A stretch of 12,585 nucleotides of DNA, from the NCBI GenBank assembly GCA_027858355.1, contig JAQICW010000216.1, positions 1-12,585 on the forward strand. Reading direction: 5' to 3'. Under the pieces are notes generated by a model that did no database searches, had not been told where the DNA came from, and saw only the letters and a list, made by a program, of their open reading frames with translations. This DNA comes from Desulfobacula sp. (GTDB lineage Bacteria > Desulfobacterota > Desulfobacteria > Desulfobacterales > Desulfobacteraceae). This document shows, piece by piece, positions 1-7,040 of the stretch; within the stretch, counting starts at the first letter, position 1, and each line of letters begins with the position of its first letter. Both the position numbers and the translations under genes were made by a program.

Positions 1-255
1 GCAGGAGAGTCAGGAATGCCTGCAAAACCAGACTCCAAACCTTTTTTACTCTGTCTGGAAAAAATGAATATAAAACCTGCAGAAGCGATTTATGTGGGAG
101 ATGACTTTCAAAAGGATGTCCTTGGGGCCGGTTCCGTTGGTATTAACCCAATATGGATAAAACACTCTCTTGTGAAACGTTCCTGGCCTGATCCGGATGT
201 TCACACGCGGTTTAGCGTTATAACAAATCTTAATCAACTTCTTGAAATTAGTTGA
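1..255 (+). CDS. HAD-family hydrolase, C-terminal part (5' end outside window)
   Basis: The reading frame is open from base 1, so the gene begins upstream of the window; an internal ATG at 16 is not the real start. The visible 84 residues begin with a G-x-P-x-KPDSKPF stretch, the usual lysine/proline motif III region of HAD phosphatases. They continue with IYVGDDFQKDVLGA, the motif IV GDD-x4-D acidic cluster that binds Mg2+, followed by a G-x-x-x-I-W-I strand. This fits a small-molecule phosphatase of the HAD-IA type, where an Asp nucleophile (not visible here) hydrolyses a phosphate ester or phosphonate. The substrate cannot be told from this end. Its stop codon overlaps the possible start of the next gene, so the two are probably translated from one message. 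Confidence 0.85.
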   Translation, partial: AGESGMPAKPDSKPFLLCLEKMNIKPAEAIYVGDDFQKDVLGAGSVGINPIWIKHSLVKRSWPDPDVHTRFSVITNLNQLLEIS

Positions 256-862
256 GCAGGCCCTACCCTTGATAACCACGTCATCCTCCCTGCAGAATAA
301 AGCAGTTGTTTATAAAAAATTGCTGGCCTGTGTAAAAGCGTTTGAATTTGAAGATGCATTAAAATTAAGCATGCAGTATAATGTGAGGCCGACTTTGGCA
401 GATATGGATTGGTTAATCAATAGCCTTGTTATGCAAAGAGAATCAAGGGATCAAATCTATCCTTCTCACGTGCTTGACAGAAGGATAAAAGCGTTAAAAA
501 GATTCCGTGACCATGGGTGTGATCCGAAAAAAATAATTGAAAAAACAATACTTCCAAAAGGATATAACGGCAAAATCTTGATTGTGACGATTATGGGTGG
601 TGTTATAGACGGCTTGAACTGCCTGCGGTCCGGGGATCTGTGGCATAGGGAAATTTTACAAAATACAAAAAATGAAATCAGGGAGTTGGGGTTTTTTCAA
701 AGTTCTGTATATCAACTTGGCGGAGCCCATGTCAGGTTTGAAACAAATAAAGACATTGTCATATCTGGAACAAGCAATGATTTTGGTTCATGTGACAAGG
801 TATTTGCTTCAAAGCTCATTCAACAGGTTTTCAAAAATAGAAATATTATGGTTTTTAACTGA
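242..862 (+). CDS. Hypothetical protein with Janus/Ocnus (PHPT1-like) C-terminal domain
   Basis: 206 residues if started at TTG 242. That start overlaps the HAD gene by 14 bp and lacks a clear Shine-Dalgarno sequence; TTG 269 or ATG 371 are alternatives, so the start is uncertain. Residues 1-105 are predicted mostly helical and I do not recognise them. Residues ~109-206 line up by eye with human phosphohistidine phosphatase PHPT1 (Janus/Ocnus family). The matches are a KILIV strand at 111-115, W-H-x-E-I at 134-138, with H135 at the place of the catalytic His of the YHADIYD motif, then LGGAHV at 159-164, IVISGTS at 172-178 and a following FG, then a terminal helix and strand. If the match is real, this could be a protein-histidine or small-molecule phosphatase. 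It sits between a HAD phosphatase and a transporter. The assignment comes from remembered motifs and was not searched. Confidence 0.6.
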   Translation: MKLVEQALPLITTSSSLQNKAVVYKKLLACVKAFEFEDALKLSMQYNVRPTLADMDWLINSLVMQRESRDQIYPSHVLDRRIKALKRFRDHGCDPKKIIEKTILPKGYNGKILIVTIMGGVIDGLNCLRSGDLWHREILQNTKNEIRELGFFQSSVYQLGGAHVRFETNKDIVISGTSNDFGSCDKVFASKLIQQVFKNRNIMVFN

Positions 863-878
863 CAATTAGAGGGATATT

Positions 879-2102
879 GTGAGCCCCGAGAAATTTAAAA
901 TTATATTTTACTGCTGGCTCATATATGGTTTCTTTTACCTGAATCGGTTAAATCTTTCTCCGGTTATTCCGCTGATCATGTCAGATCTTGATATTTCCCA
1001 TGCTCGTATCGGCCTTATAGGGGCTTCGTTTTATGTTTTCTATACACTGGTCCAGCTTCCTGCCGGCCACCTGAGTGACCTGTTCGGTGCCAGGAAGGTT
1101 GTTTTTACAGGCGGATTGATTTCCGCTTTTTCAAATATAGTGTTCAGTTTTGGCAGCGGATTATGGCATTTGGTCCCTTCCCAGTGCCTCAATGGTTTGG
1201 GTCAGGGATGCGGGTTCAGCCCGATTATCAAAATCCTGGACCAGCACTTTCCTTTCAGTCAAAGGGGGAGAGTATTGGGTCTGGTCATGACATCCACGGC
1301 TGTTTTTACTGTTGCTGCATTTTTTCTTGCCGGATATATCGGCCAGACATTTGGCTGGCGTGCGGTTTTCTGGTCAGCTCCCCTGGTTTTTATACCCGGA
1401 CTCATTGTTTTTAAATTAGCCATCAAAGCATCGTCTATTGACACGTCTTCCAAAACTGATGAGACTGAGTCCAACAGCCTTGGGCCAATTAAAAACTTAT
1501 CTTTTGTCAGGATAAACAGACAAGTCTTTTCAAGGGAAATGTGTCTTTTAGGTCTGGGTTTTTTTTGCCTTTGTTATATTACCTATAGCAATTTGATCTG
1601 GCTGCCTTCCTTTTTATTTGAAAGCTATGATATGTCGCTGGTTCAAGCGGGTTTATTCGCAGCACTTTATCCTCTGTCAGGAATCATTTCCAGGCCTTTG
1701 GGTGGGTATGTTTCCGATGTGATTTTCAAGGGGGGGAAAAAAAAGACCATCTTGATCGGGTTTTTCGTTATTTTAATATCCACATTGCTGCTGTCCCGGA
1801 TGGAGGATTTAACGATCAACGTATATTTTATAATTTTAATCGGGTTTTTTGATAATTTAATCGGCCTGTTGTTTTTCGCCTGGATGCTGGATCTGGTGCC
1901 CAGGAACAGCAGTGGCAGCGGTGCAGGCGCACTTCAGTTTTTTGGACATACAGGGACGATTCTGTCCATATATTTTTCAGGCATTACCGTGGATTTTTTC
2001 CATTCATATCGACCGCTTTTTATGATTCTCTCGGGTATTTCACTTTTGGGAATCATATCGATATGGTTGATCCCTGAATCCGGGGAGAAAAGCCCTAAAT
2101 AA
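879..2102 (+). CDS. MFS transporter, 12 TM, substrate unknown
   Basis: 407 residues from GTG 879, supported by AGAGGG at 868-873 with good spacing. This is a major facilitator permease of the inner membrane. The N-terminal half holds YLNRLNLSPVIP in TM1, the motif A loop GHLSDLFGARKV (63-74) between TM2 and TM3, and GLGQGCGFSP in TM4 (~107-116). A hydrophilic linker around 184-210 leads to the second six-helix half, which repeats the loop as GGYVSDVIFKGGKKK. Length and pattern resemble the anion:cation symporter and organophosphate:phosphate antiporter branches, which carry carboxylates, sugar acids or phosphate esters; which of these cannot be decided. The gene starts 16 bp after the preceding stop and is therefore probably in one operon with it. 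It ends inside the last codons of the opposing LysR gene. Confidence 0.88.
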   Translation: MSPEKFKIIFYCWLIYGFFYLNRLNLSPVIPLIMSDLDISHARIGLIGASFYVFYTLVQLPAGHLSDLFGARKVVFTGGLISAFSNIVFSFGSGLWHLVPSQCLNGLGQGCGFSPIIKILDQHFPFSQRGRVLGLVMTSTAVFTVAAFFLAGYIGQTFGWRAVFWSAPLVFIPGLIVFKLAIKASSIDTSSKTDETESNSLGPIKNLSFVRINRQVFSREMCLLGLGFFCLCYITYSNLIWLPSFLFESYDMSLVQAGLFAALYPLSGIISRPLGGYVSDVIFKGGKKKTILIGFFVILISTLLLSRMEDLTINVYFIILIGFFDNLIGLLFFAWMLDLVPRNSSGSGAGALQFFGHTGTILSIYFSGITVDFFHSYRPLFMILSGISLLGIISIWLIPESGEKSPK

Positions 2103-3012
2103 TACTGGTTTTAATTGACCGGTGATATTCAAGAGCCCAATGATCAACCTTTTTAACCAATTGATTGAGTACCTCAGAAAAGTATTTGTCCTTATGATGT
2201 ACAATATAAAACTTGTGCGTAATGGGTGGCCCGGGGAATGGCAGCACGGCCAGTTTTTTCGTTTGGATATGCCCATAAACCGTGTTCCTTGAAACCAATG
2301 CAATGCCAAGGCCGTCTTCCACAGCTTTTTTGATGGCCCTGTTACTTGAAAGTTCAAGTGAAACAACAATATCAATCTTGTTTTTTTTAAAAAAATCATG
2401 GGTCACCTGAAAGGGAAGGGACCCTTTTTCATGAACAATCATGGACTGCCCGGAAAGATCCATCTGGGTTAAGTGCTTCTTATTTACAAGGGGATGGGAT
2501 GGTGAAGCAATAAAAATCATATGATCTTCAAGGATTTCACGGCAACTTACTTTCTCGTTTTTTATGGGATAGGATATGAACCCGATATCATTATTCAGGT
2601 TGGCGACATTTTCCACAACAAGGGTAGAGGGCAAAATGTTTACTGAAAAGCGGACATTGGGATGTTCTTTGCTGACCGGGTTTACAATTGACGGCAGATA
2701 ATAAGCCCCGAAACTCTCACTGGCATCAATACGGATATGGCCTTGTTTTTTCTGTAAGAATTCCCTGATGGTAGCTTCAGCATGGATCTCAAGGTCGAAT
2801 ATTTTTTCAGCAATTTTATACAATGCAATTCCTGCATCCGTTAAAACCAGTTTTTTCCCGAATCGATTAAACAGTTTTATTTCATAGTATTCCTGGAGAC
2901 GCTGGATACCTTTTGTTATTGCAGGTTGGGTAACATTGAGCTCTTCAGCAGCTTTGCTTAAAGACCCCATTTTGCTGGAAAGGTAAAAAATTTTAAGTTG
3001 GCCAAGATTCAT
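2095..3012 (-). CDS. LysR-family transcriptional regulator
   Basis: 305 residues, the normal LysR length. ATG at 3012 is preceded by AAAGGGG about 8 nt upstream. Residues 1-60 are the winged helix-turn-helix: LKIFYLSSKMGSLSKAAEEL, then NVTQPAITKGIQRLQ as recognition helix and LFNRFGKKLVLTDAG as wing. Residues ~88-295 form the two-lobed co-inducer domain, with an RIDASESFGAYYLP opening typical of the CysB/CbbR-like fold. The effector is unknown. It lies downstream of the transporter and dehydrogenase genes on the same strand but has its own promoter-like sequence. Together with the adjacent dehydrogenase and importer, it may control their use. Its stop lies within the convergent MFS gene. A fragment of a related LysR gene lies just upstream. 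Confidence 0.93.
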   Translation of the reverse strand: MNLGQLKIFYLSSKMGSLSKAAEELNVTQPAITKGIQRLQEYYEIKLFNRFGKKLVLTDAGIALYKIAEKIFDLEIHAEATIREFLQKKQGHIRIDASESFGAYYLPSIVNPVSKEHPNVRFSVNILPSTLVVENVANLNNDIGFISYPIKNEKVSCREILEDHMIFIASPSHPLVNKKHLTQMDLSGQSMIVHEKGSLPFQVTHDFFKKNKIDIVVSLELSSNRAIKKAVEDGLGIALVSRNTVYGHIQTKKLAVLPFPGPPITHKFYIVHHKDKYFSEVLNQLVKKVDHWALEYHRSIKTSII

Positions 3013-3057
3013 ATTGATAACCCCTTTTCATGAAAAATTAAATTATCATGACAAAAT

Positions 3058-3086
3058 TGTATACACTGCATAAAAATTCAATTCAA
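3058..3086 (-). promoter_or_regulatory. Sigma70-like promoter of the LysR gene
   Basis: On the minus strand TTGAAT (3081-3086) is followed after exactly 17 bp by TATACA (3058-3063), placing a start point near 3051 and giving a leader of roughly 40 nt before the LysR ATG. Two copies of the palindrome TCATGA (3046-3051 and 3028-3033) lie at the predicted start point and in the leader, where an autorepressor could bind. This is seen in sequence only. Confidence 0.5.
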
Positions 3087-3132
3087 GCTCTTTTAGAGTT
3101 TTTAAAGGATGTTGCCAATTGATGTAAGGCGT

Positions 3133-3300
3133 TTACTCCTGTTTGATCAGGTTGATAAGCAGTTTGAGCGGATCAGAGAGATGCTTTTCCTTGTGATGGA
3201 TCATGTAGAATGTGCGATATAAAGGTGTGGACTCCTTCGTTTGGGCAGTTAGATACCTCAGTGGTATGTATGCATGGACGAATCCCCAAAGTAGTTGATA
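3133..3300 (-). pseudogene. C-terminal remnant of a second LysR-type regulator
   Basis: The minus-strand frame ending in TAA at 3133-3135 reads about 55 codons that align with the last part of the neighbouring intact LysR protein. TFYMIHHKEKHLSDPLKLLI in the remnant matches KFYIVHHKDKYFSEVLNQLV in the intact gene. Upstream, FVHAYIPLRYLTAQ corresponds to VYGHIQTKKLAVLP. No HTH domain or start codon belongs to it: the frame is lost at the stop codon of the dehydrogenase gene (3302-3304), where the two reading frames differ. The divergence from the intact copy is considerable, so it is an old paralogue and not a recent duplication. It was probably a LysR gene directly behind the dehydrogenase, whose 5' portion has been deleted. 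Confidence 0.72.
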
Positions 3301-3301
3301 A

Positions 3302-4402
3302 CTATGGAAAAACAGCTACTCTGATATGCTCACCTGAAGCTGCGGCCCGAAGTCCTTGATTGATATTGTCCAATGTCACATGGTGTGAAACAAGTGATTT
3401 AAAGGGGAATTCTCCACATGTTTTAGACAGAAAATCGACTCCCATTTGTAAATGTTTTGTATCATAGTTATGAACACCCATCACATTGAGCATTCTTAAA
3501 ACAATATCTCCTGCGTCATAATTAAAATCAGCACCTTTAAAAACGATTCCAACCAATGCATAGCGCCCCCCAATTCTCAGGGATTTTAAACCCAAAGGTA
3601 TAATTGATGGCAGTCCCGCTGCTTCAATGGCGCAATCCACACCATGTCCATTGGTCAAAGACAAAATTGTATCAATGATTTCACTATTTTCCATGTTTTT
3701 GGTATTAATGGTTTTTGTAGCACCAAACTTTTTGATTGCATCCAGCCTGTGATCAAGAATATCCGTTACAATGATTTGATTGCACCCATAATAATTGGCC
3801 AGTGCTGATGCATAAAAGCCCAAAGCCCCGGCGCCTTGGATCAAAATATTTTCAAGGGGCTGAACTTTTAATGCCTCCAAAGCTGCTACTGCAGTTGCCA
3901 GTGTGCAATTTGCAGGGGCAACTTCTTCATCAGAAAGGTTTTCAGGTATTTTGACAACACATGTTCCCGGTGTGATATAACAATATTCAGCAAAACCACC
4001 TGCTAAATGAGGCGGATTTGCACAAGAATCATGCCCGTATTTGCGAAGGCTGCGGCATTTCATCATCAATCCTTTTTCCCGGCAAAAGAAACATTTTCCG
4101 CAATTATCCATAATTGTCCATGTGATACGGTCCCCTACATCCAAGAGCTGATCTCCGGAATCATGGGTCACCCCATGGCCAAGCTCTACAATTTTTCCAA
4201 TAATTTCATGGCCGAGAATTATGGGAACCGGAGATTTCCTCCGGCCCTGCCAGGTATGCAGATCTGAACCACAGATAGTACAGCAGATGACTTTAACCAA
4301 AATACAGCCTTTTTCCACCTGTGGCAAAGGATATTCAATGAGTTCCAGATCCTGTTTCGGGATTGTCATTACAGCAGCCCTGGCGGTTTGTTTCACAGTC
4401 AA
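3302..4402 (-). CDS. Zn-dependent alcohol dehydrogenase, phosphonate-catabolism-associated type
   Basis: 366 residues from TTG 4402. GTG 4396, two codons later, has better spacing from the AAGGA at 4408-4412 and may be the true start. It is a medium-chain dehydrogenase/reductase. C44 with D47 and H49, and GHE at 64-66, form the catalytic zinc site, with C166 a possible third ligand. C101, C104, C107 and C116 form the structural zinc lobe. GAGALG (190-195) is the Rossmann dinucleotide loop, and D214 at the end of the next strand favours NAD over NADP. It would oxidise an alcohol or reduce an aldehyde in the cytoplasm. Following phnDCEE in the same direction after ~105 bp, it resembles the MDR subgroup found in phosphonate gene clusters, where a hydroxyalkyl-phosphonate or its aldehyde would be the substrate. 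That substrate is inferred from context. Confidence 0.88.
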   Translation of the reverse strand: MTVKQTARAAVMTIPKQDLELIEYPLPQVEKGCILVKVICCTICGSDLHTWQGRRKSPVPIILGHEIIGKIVELGHGVTHDSGDQLLDVGDRITWTIMDNCGKCFFCREKGLMMKCRSLRKYGHDSCANPPHLAGGFAEYCYITPGTCVVKIPENLSDEEVAPANCTLATAVAALEALKVQPLENILIQGAGALGFYASALANYYGCNQIIVTDILDHRLDAIKKFGATKTINTKNMENSEIIDTILSLTNGHGVDCAIEAAGLPSIIPLGLKSLRIGGRYALVGIVFKGADFNYDAGDIVLRMLNVMGVHNYDTKHLQMGVDFLSKTCGEFPFKSLVSHHVTLDNINQGLRAAASGEHIRVAVFP

Positions 4403-4508
4403 CCATCCTTTACTTACTATTTTTTTGGATAAAATATGTTTTAATTATTAATTCAAGGGGGTAATCAAAATAATCATACCAATTTTAAACGAATAGTGCT
4501 CCTTTTTT

Positions 4509-5351
4509 TTATCCCCTTTTGGCACCGACTTTATTCCTGGCCCAGGCCGAAGTTACTTCAGAAATAATGACCAATGCAATAATAGATAAAAGTATTGCCG
4601 CCACCCGGTTGCTTTCTATCTGCTGAACGGTCCTTCGAAGATACCATCCCATACCGCCGGCACCGAAGAACCCGACTACTGTAGCAGCTCTGAAAGCTGT
4701 GTCCCAGGTATAAATAGATATCCCGGTCCAGGCGACCTTAACCTGGGGCAATACGGCATAGACAAATACCTGCAGAGGGTTTGCCCCTGTAGCTTGAATC
4801 GCCTCAACCTGACCAATGGAAATGTCTTCAATTTCTTCTGAGAACAATTTGCCCGCAAATCCAATACTGAACAGGGTAAGTGCCAAAACCCCGGGCAGCA
4901 TTCCGAATCCGATAATGGTCACAAAAAGAATGGTCCATATCATTTCATGCACGGAGCGACAAAGTATGAGAAAAAAGCGGGCTGCAGGATATAAAAAGCG
5001 TTTATTGGGGGACATGTTATAGGAGGCAAACCAGGAAAGCGGTATGGAAAAAAGGATGCCGAAAAGAGCTCCCAGATATGCCATTTTAATGGTTTCAATG
5101 ACATAATGGAGATATTCACTGTCTAAAATATAGTCTATGTCCGCCGGATAGTATCGGTTGGCAAACAGGTCTGCGATTCTCGGGAACAGGCCCAGCAAAC
5201 GTTCCAGATGGATATTCAGGTATTTAATGGAAACTGTAATGAAAATCAAGATACCCATCAGGACAATATACTTGATCAAAGATTGTGGATATTTGAATCG
5301 TTTCCAGGTTAATGTTCCACCGCTGGTTGTTGAAATGGTTGTGGCTGACAT
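4509..5351 (-). CDS. phnE: Phosphonate-type ABC transporter permease (second PhnE)
   Basis: 280 residues from ATG 5351, which follows AAAGGAAG by 6 nt; a TTG one codon further upstream is less likely. This is an inner-membrane permease of the PhnE type. The N-terminal helix is at ~24-45. A periplasmic segment contains ANRYYPADIDYI, the NR-x-x-PxD signature typical of PhnE. Further helices lie at ~85-110, 125-165 and 210-235, with a last one at ~250-268. The cytoplasmic EAA loop, which contacts the ATPase, reads EAIQATGANPLQVFVYAVLP at 183-202. It shares CRSVHE/TRSVHE and FGAGGMG/VGAGGLG with the upstream permease, so the two probably form a heterodimer. Its start lies 30 bp after the preceding gene. 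Confidence 0.93.
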   Translation of the reverse strand: MSATTISTTSGGTLTWKRFKYPQSLIKYIVLMGILIFITVSIKYLNIHLERLLGLFPRIADLFANRYYPADIDYILDSEYLHYVIETIKMAYLGALFGILFSIPLSWFASYNMSPNKRFLYPAARFFLILCRSVHEMIWTILFVTIIGFGMLPGVLALTLFSIGFAGKLFSEEIEDISIGQVEAIQATGANPLQVFVYAVLPQVKVAWTGISIYTWDTAFRAATVVGFFGAGGMGWYLRRTVQQIESNRVAAILLSIIALVIISEVTSAWARNKVGAKRG

Positions 5352-5381
5352 CAAATACTTCCTTTCACTTATTTTCCATAA

Positions 5382-6200
5382 TTAATGAATGGCTTTACGG
5401 CCGTAGTAGGAGCATACTTCACCGATGGCAATAAGAAAAATTATGGCGATAATTACCGTTGTCACGCCGCCATAATTATACATAACCAATTGACGATGAA
5501 AGGTCAGTCCCAAGCCTCCGGCACCGACAAGACCCATGATCGTGGCCCGCCGGATATTGATATCCCATTGGAAGATGACATGACCGAGAAAGATCGGCAA
5601 CACCTGAGGAACCACACCAAACAATATGACCTGCAGGTCATTACCGCCCACTGCCTTGATCGCCTCCAAAGGCCCGGGGTCAATGTCCTCAACCGCTTCA
5701 GCCGTGAGCTTTGAAATAAAGCCGATGGATCGCATGGACACTGCAAGAATGCCCGGAAAGGCGCCAAGACCCACCGCAGATACAAAAATCAGGCCCCAGA
5801 CAATCTCGTGGACCGATCGGGTCAGTGTCATAATTGCCCGTCCTATGGGGTATGCGATCAACTTTGAGGGCGTGATATTCAGGGCGGCACACCAGGCAAC
5901 GGGAAGGGAGATCACCACCGCAATCATGGTACCCAGACAGGCAATCATAAAAGTTTCGATGGTCGGGCCGAGCAGGTGTTTAAAAACCGATGGATCCGGT
6001 GGGAAAAAGCGGGCTACTGCCTTGAAAAGGGATGCGGGTCCGCCAATCCTGGCCCAGTCAGTGTCCTTGATAATAGTACTTTCGATACTCCATAAAATCA
6101 GTCCGAATAATATCAGATACCCGGTATACCTGATTGCTTTGGATTTTAGTCGACGTGAAAGAATAGTGTCAAGATGCTGGTCTAAATTTTTCTGGCTCAT
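5382..6200 (-). CDS. phnE: Phosphonate-type ABC transporter permease (first PhnE)
   Basis: 272 residues from ATG 6200, with AGGAAG a few bases upstream. This is an integral inner-membrane subunit of the importer. The N-terminal helix is at ~24-42, followed by a periplasmic stretch ending FFPPDP (65-70), then the five-helix binding-protein-dependent transport core with LTRSVHEIVWG at 126-136. The EAA coupling loop is EAIKAVGGNDLQVILFGVVP at 179-198. VGAGGLG at 225-231 is typical of PhnE. It begins 17 bp after the ATPase gene and 30 bp before its paralogue. Two different PhnE proteins per operon is the common layout of phosphonate/phosphite importers of this kind. Confidence 0.93.
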   Translation of the reverse strand: MSQKNLDQHLDTILSRRLKSKAIRYTGYLILFGLILWSIESTIIKDTDWARIGGPASLFKAVARFFPPDPSVFKHLLGPTIETFMIACLGTMIAVVISLPVAWCAALNITPSKLIAYPIGRAIMTLTRSVHEIVWGLIFVSAVGLGAFPGILAVSMRSIGFISKLTAEAVEDIDPGPLEAIKAVGGNDLQVILFGVVPQVLPIFLGHVIFQWDINIRRATIMGLVGAGGLGLTFHRQLVMYNYGGVTTVIIAIIFLIAIGEVCSYYGRKAIH

Positions 6201-6217
6201 AAGGCTTCCTTTATTTT

Positions 6218-6970
6218 CTACAATATTTCCATTGCATATATTCCGTCCAGGGTGGCCTTGTCCACATCTTTGGTCGGCCCATCAAATTTCTTGATGCCAT
6301 CCTGAAGGCCGATGACCTTATTGGAAAACTCCAGTGCCAGCTGGACATCATGGATATTGCACAAGACGGGCACATCCATATCCTGGGACATTGTTCTAAT
6401 CATACCCATGACTTCCCGTGCTATTTTGGGATCCAGACTTGAGGTGGGTTCATCAACGAGCAAAATTTGGGGTTCCTGGATCAGAGCCCGGGCGATCCCC
6501 ACCCGCTGCCGTTGACCACCGCTAAGTTCATCAGCCCGTTTATCCACAAAATCCCCCAAACCAACTTTGTCCAGCAATTCCAGTGCCTTGCGGATTTCAC
6601 ATTTGGGATACATGCGCAAAAAACTTCTAACGGTTCCCACATAGCCCAGCCGGCCGGAAAGAACATTGTCTATCACAGACATTCTTTCCACCAGATTAAA
6701 CTCCTGAAATATCATTCCCATATCTCTTCTGGCTCGGCGTAGCGCACGATTACCCATTTGGGTAATATTCTTTCCCATCAGAAAAACCTCACCCGAAGTA
6801 GGTTCCACCAGGCGGTTGATACAGCGTATCAATGTGGATTTACCGGCACCGCTGGGCCCGATGATAGCAAAAAAATCCCCCGGTGAGACTGACAGGCTGA
6901 CTCCTTTGAGAATTTCAGGGCCAGAGCGAGAGTAGCGTATTTTTAAATCTTTAACTTCCAGTGTGGCCAT
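6218..6970 (-). CDS. phnC: Phosphonate/phosphite ABC transporter ATP-binding protein
   Basis: 250 residues from ATG 6970, preceded by GGAG 6 nt upstream. This cytoplasmic ATPase powers the two PhnE permeases. Walker A is GPSGAGKST (38-46), the Q-loop glutamine is Q89 in MIFQEFNLVERMSV, the ABC signature is LSGGQ (149-153), Walker B is ILLVDEP with catalytic E174, the D-loop is SSLD and the switch histidine is H207 in CNIHDV. FNLVERMSV-x-x-NVL and the GRLGY insertion are characteristic of PhnC. All catalytic residues are present and length is normal. It lies between the binding-protein gene and the permease genes, separated from phnD by a hairpin-bearing gap of 70 bp. Confidence 0.95.
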   Translation of the reverse strand: MATLEVKDLKIRYSRSGPEILKGVSLSVSPGDFFAIIGPSGAGKSTLIRCINRLVEPTSGEVFLMGKNITQMGNRALRRARRDMGMIFQEFNLVERMSVIDNVLSGRLGYVGTVRSFLRMYPKCEIRKALELLDKVGLGDFVDKRADELSGGQRQRVGIARALIQEPQILLVDEPTSSLDPKIAREVMGMIRTMSQDMDVPVLCNIHDVQLALEFSNKVIGLQDGIKKFDGPTKDVDKATLDGIYAMEIL

Positions 6971-7002
6971 TTATTTCTCCAATCCTTCCTTAATAAAATG
7001 GT

Positions 7003-7027
7003 AAAAAGCGGCGTGACATCGCTTTTT
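7003..7027 (-). terminator. Hairpin between phnD and phnC (weak terminator or mRNA stabiliser)
   Basis: On the minus strand an 8-bp stem AAAAAGCG/CGCTTTTT with a 9-nt loop ends in a run of five T, 14 nt after the phnD stop. Only three stem pairs are G-C, so it is a weak intrinsic terminator at best. Partial termination or 3'-end protection would let the cell make more binding protein than membrane complex, as is common in ABC importer operons. The role is inferred. Confidence 0.4.
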
Positions 7028-7040
7028 TAATGACTATCTG

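Noticed and set aside
2040..2399. 119-codon minus-strand frame across the MFS/LysR junction
   Set aside because: It overlaps the LysR coding region in another frame and has no domain signature; the LysR frame explains the sequence.
4007..4267. Plus-strand open frame inside the dehydrogenase gene
   Set aside because: It is a shadow of the dehydrogenase zinc-binding region; the minus frame has all catalytic and structural ligands.
5626..6294. 222-codon open frame on the plus strand
   Set aside because: It is fully antisense to the first phnE and the end of phnC, which have clear family motifs and start signals; the frame has no recognisable domain.
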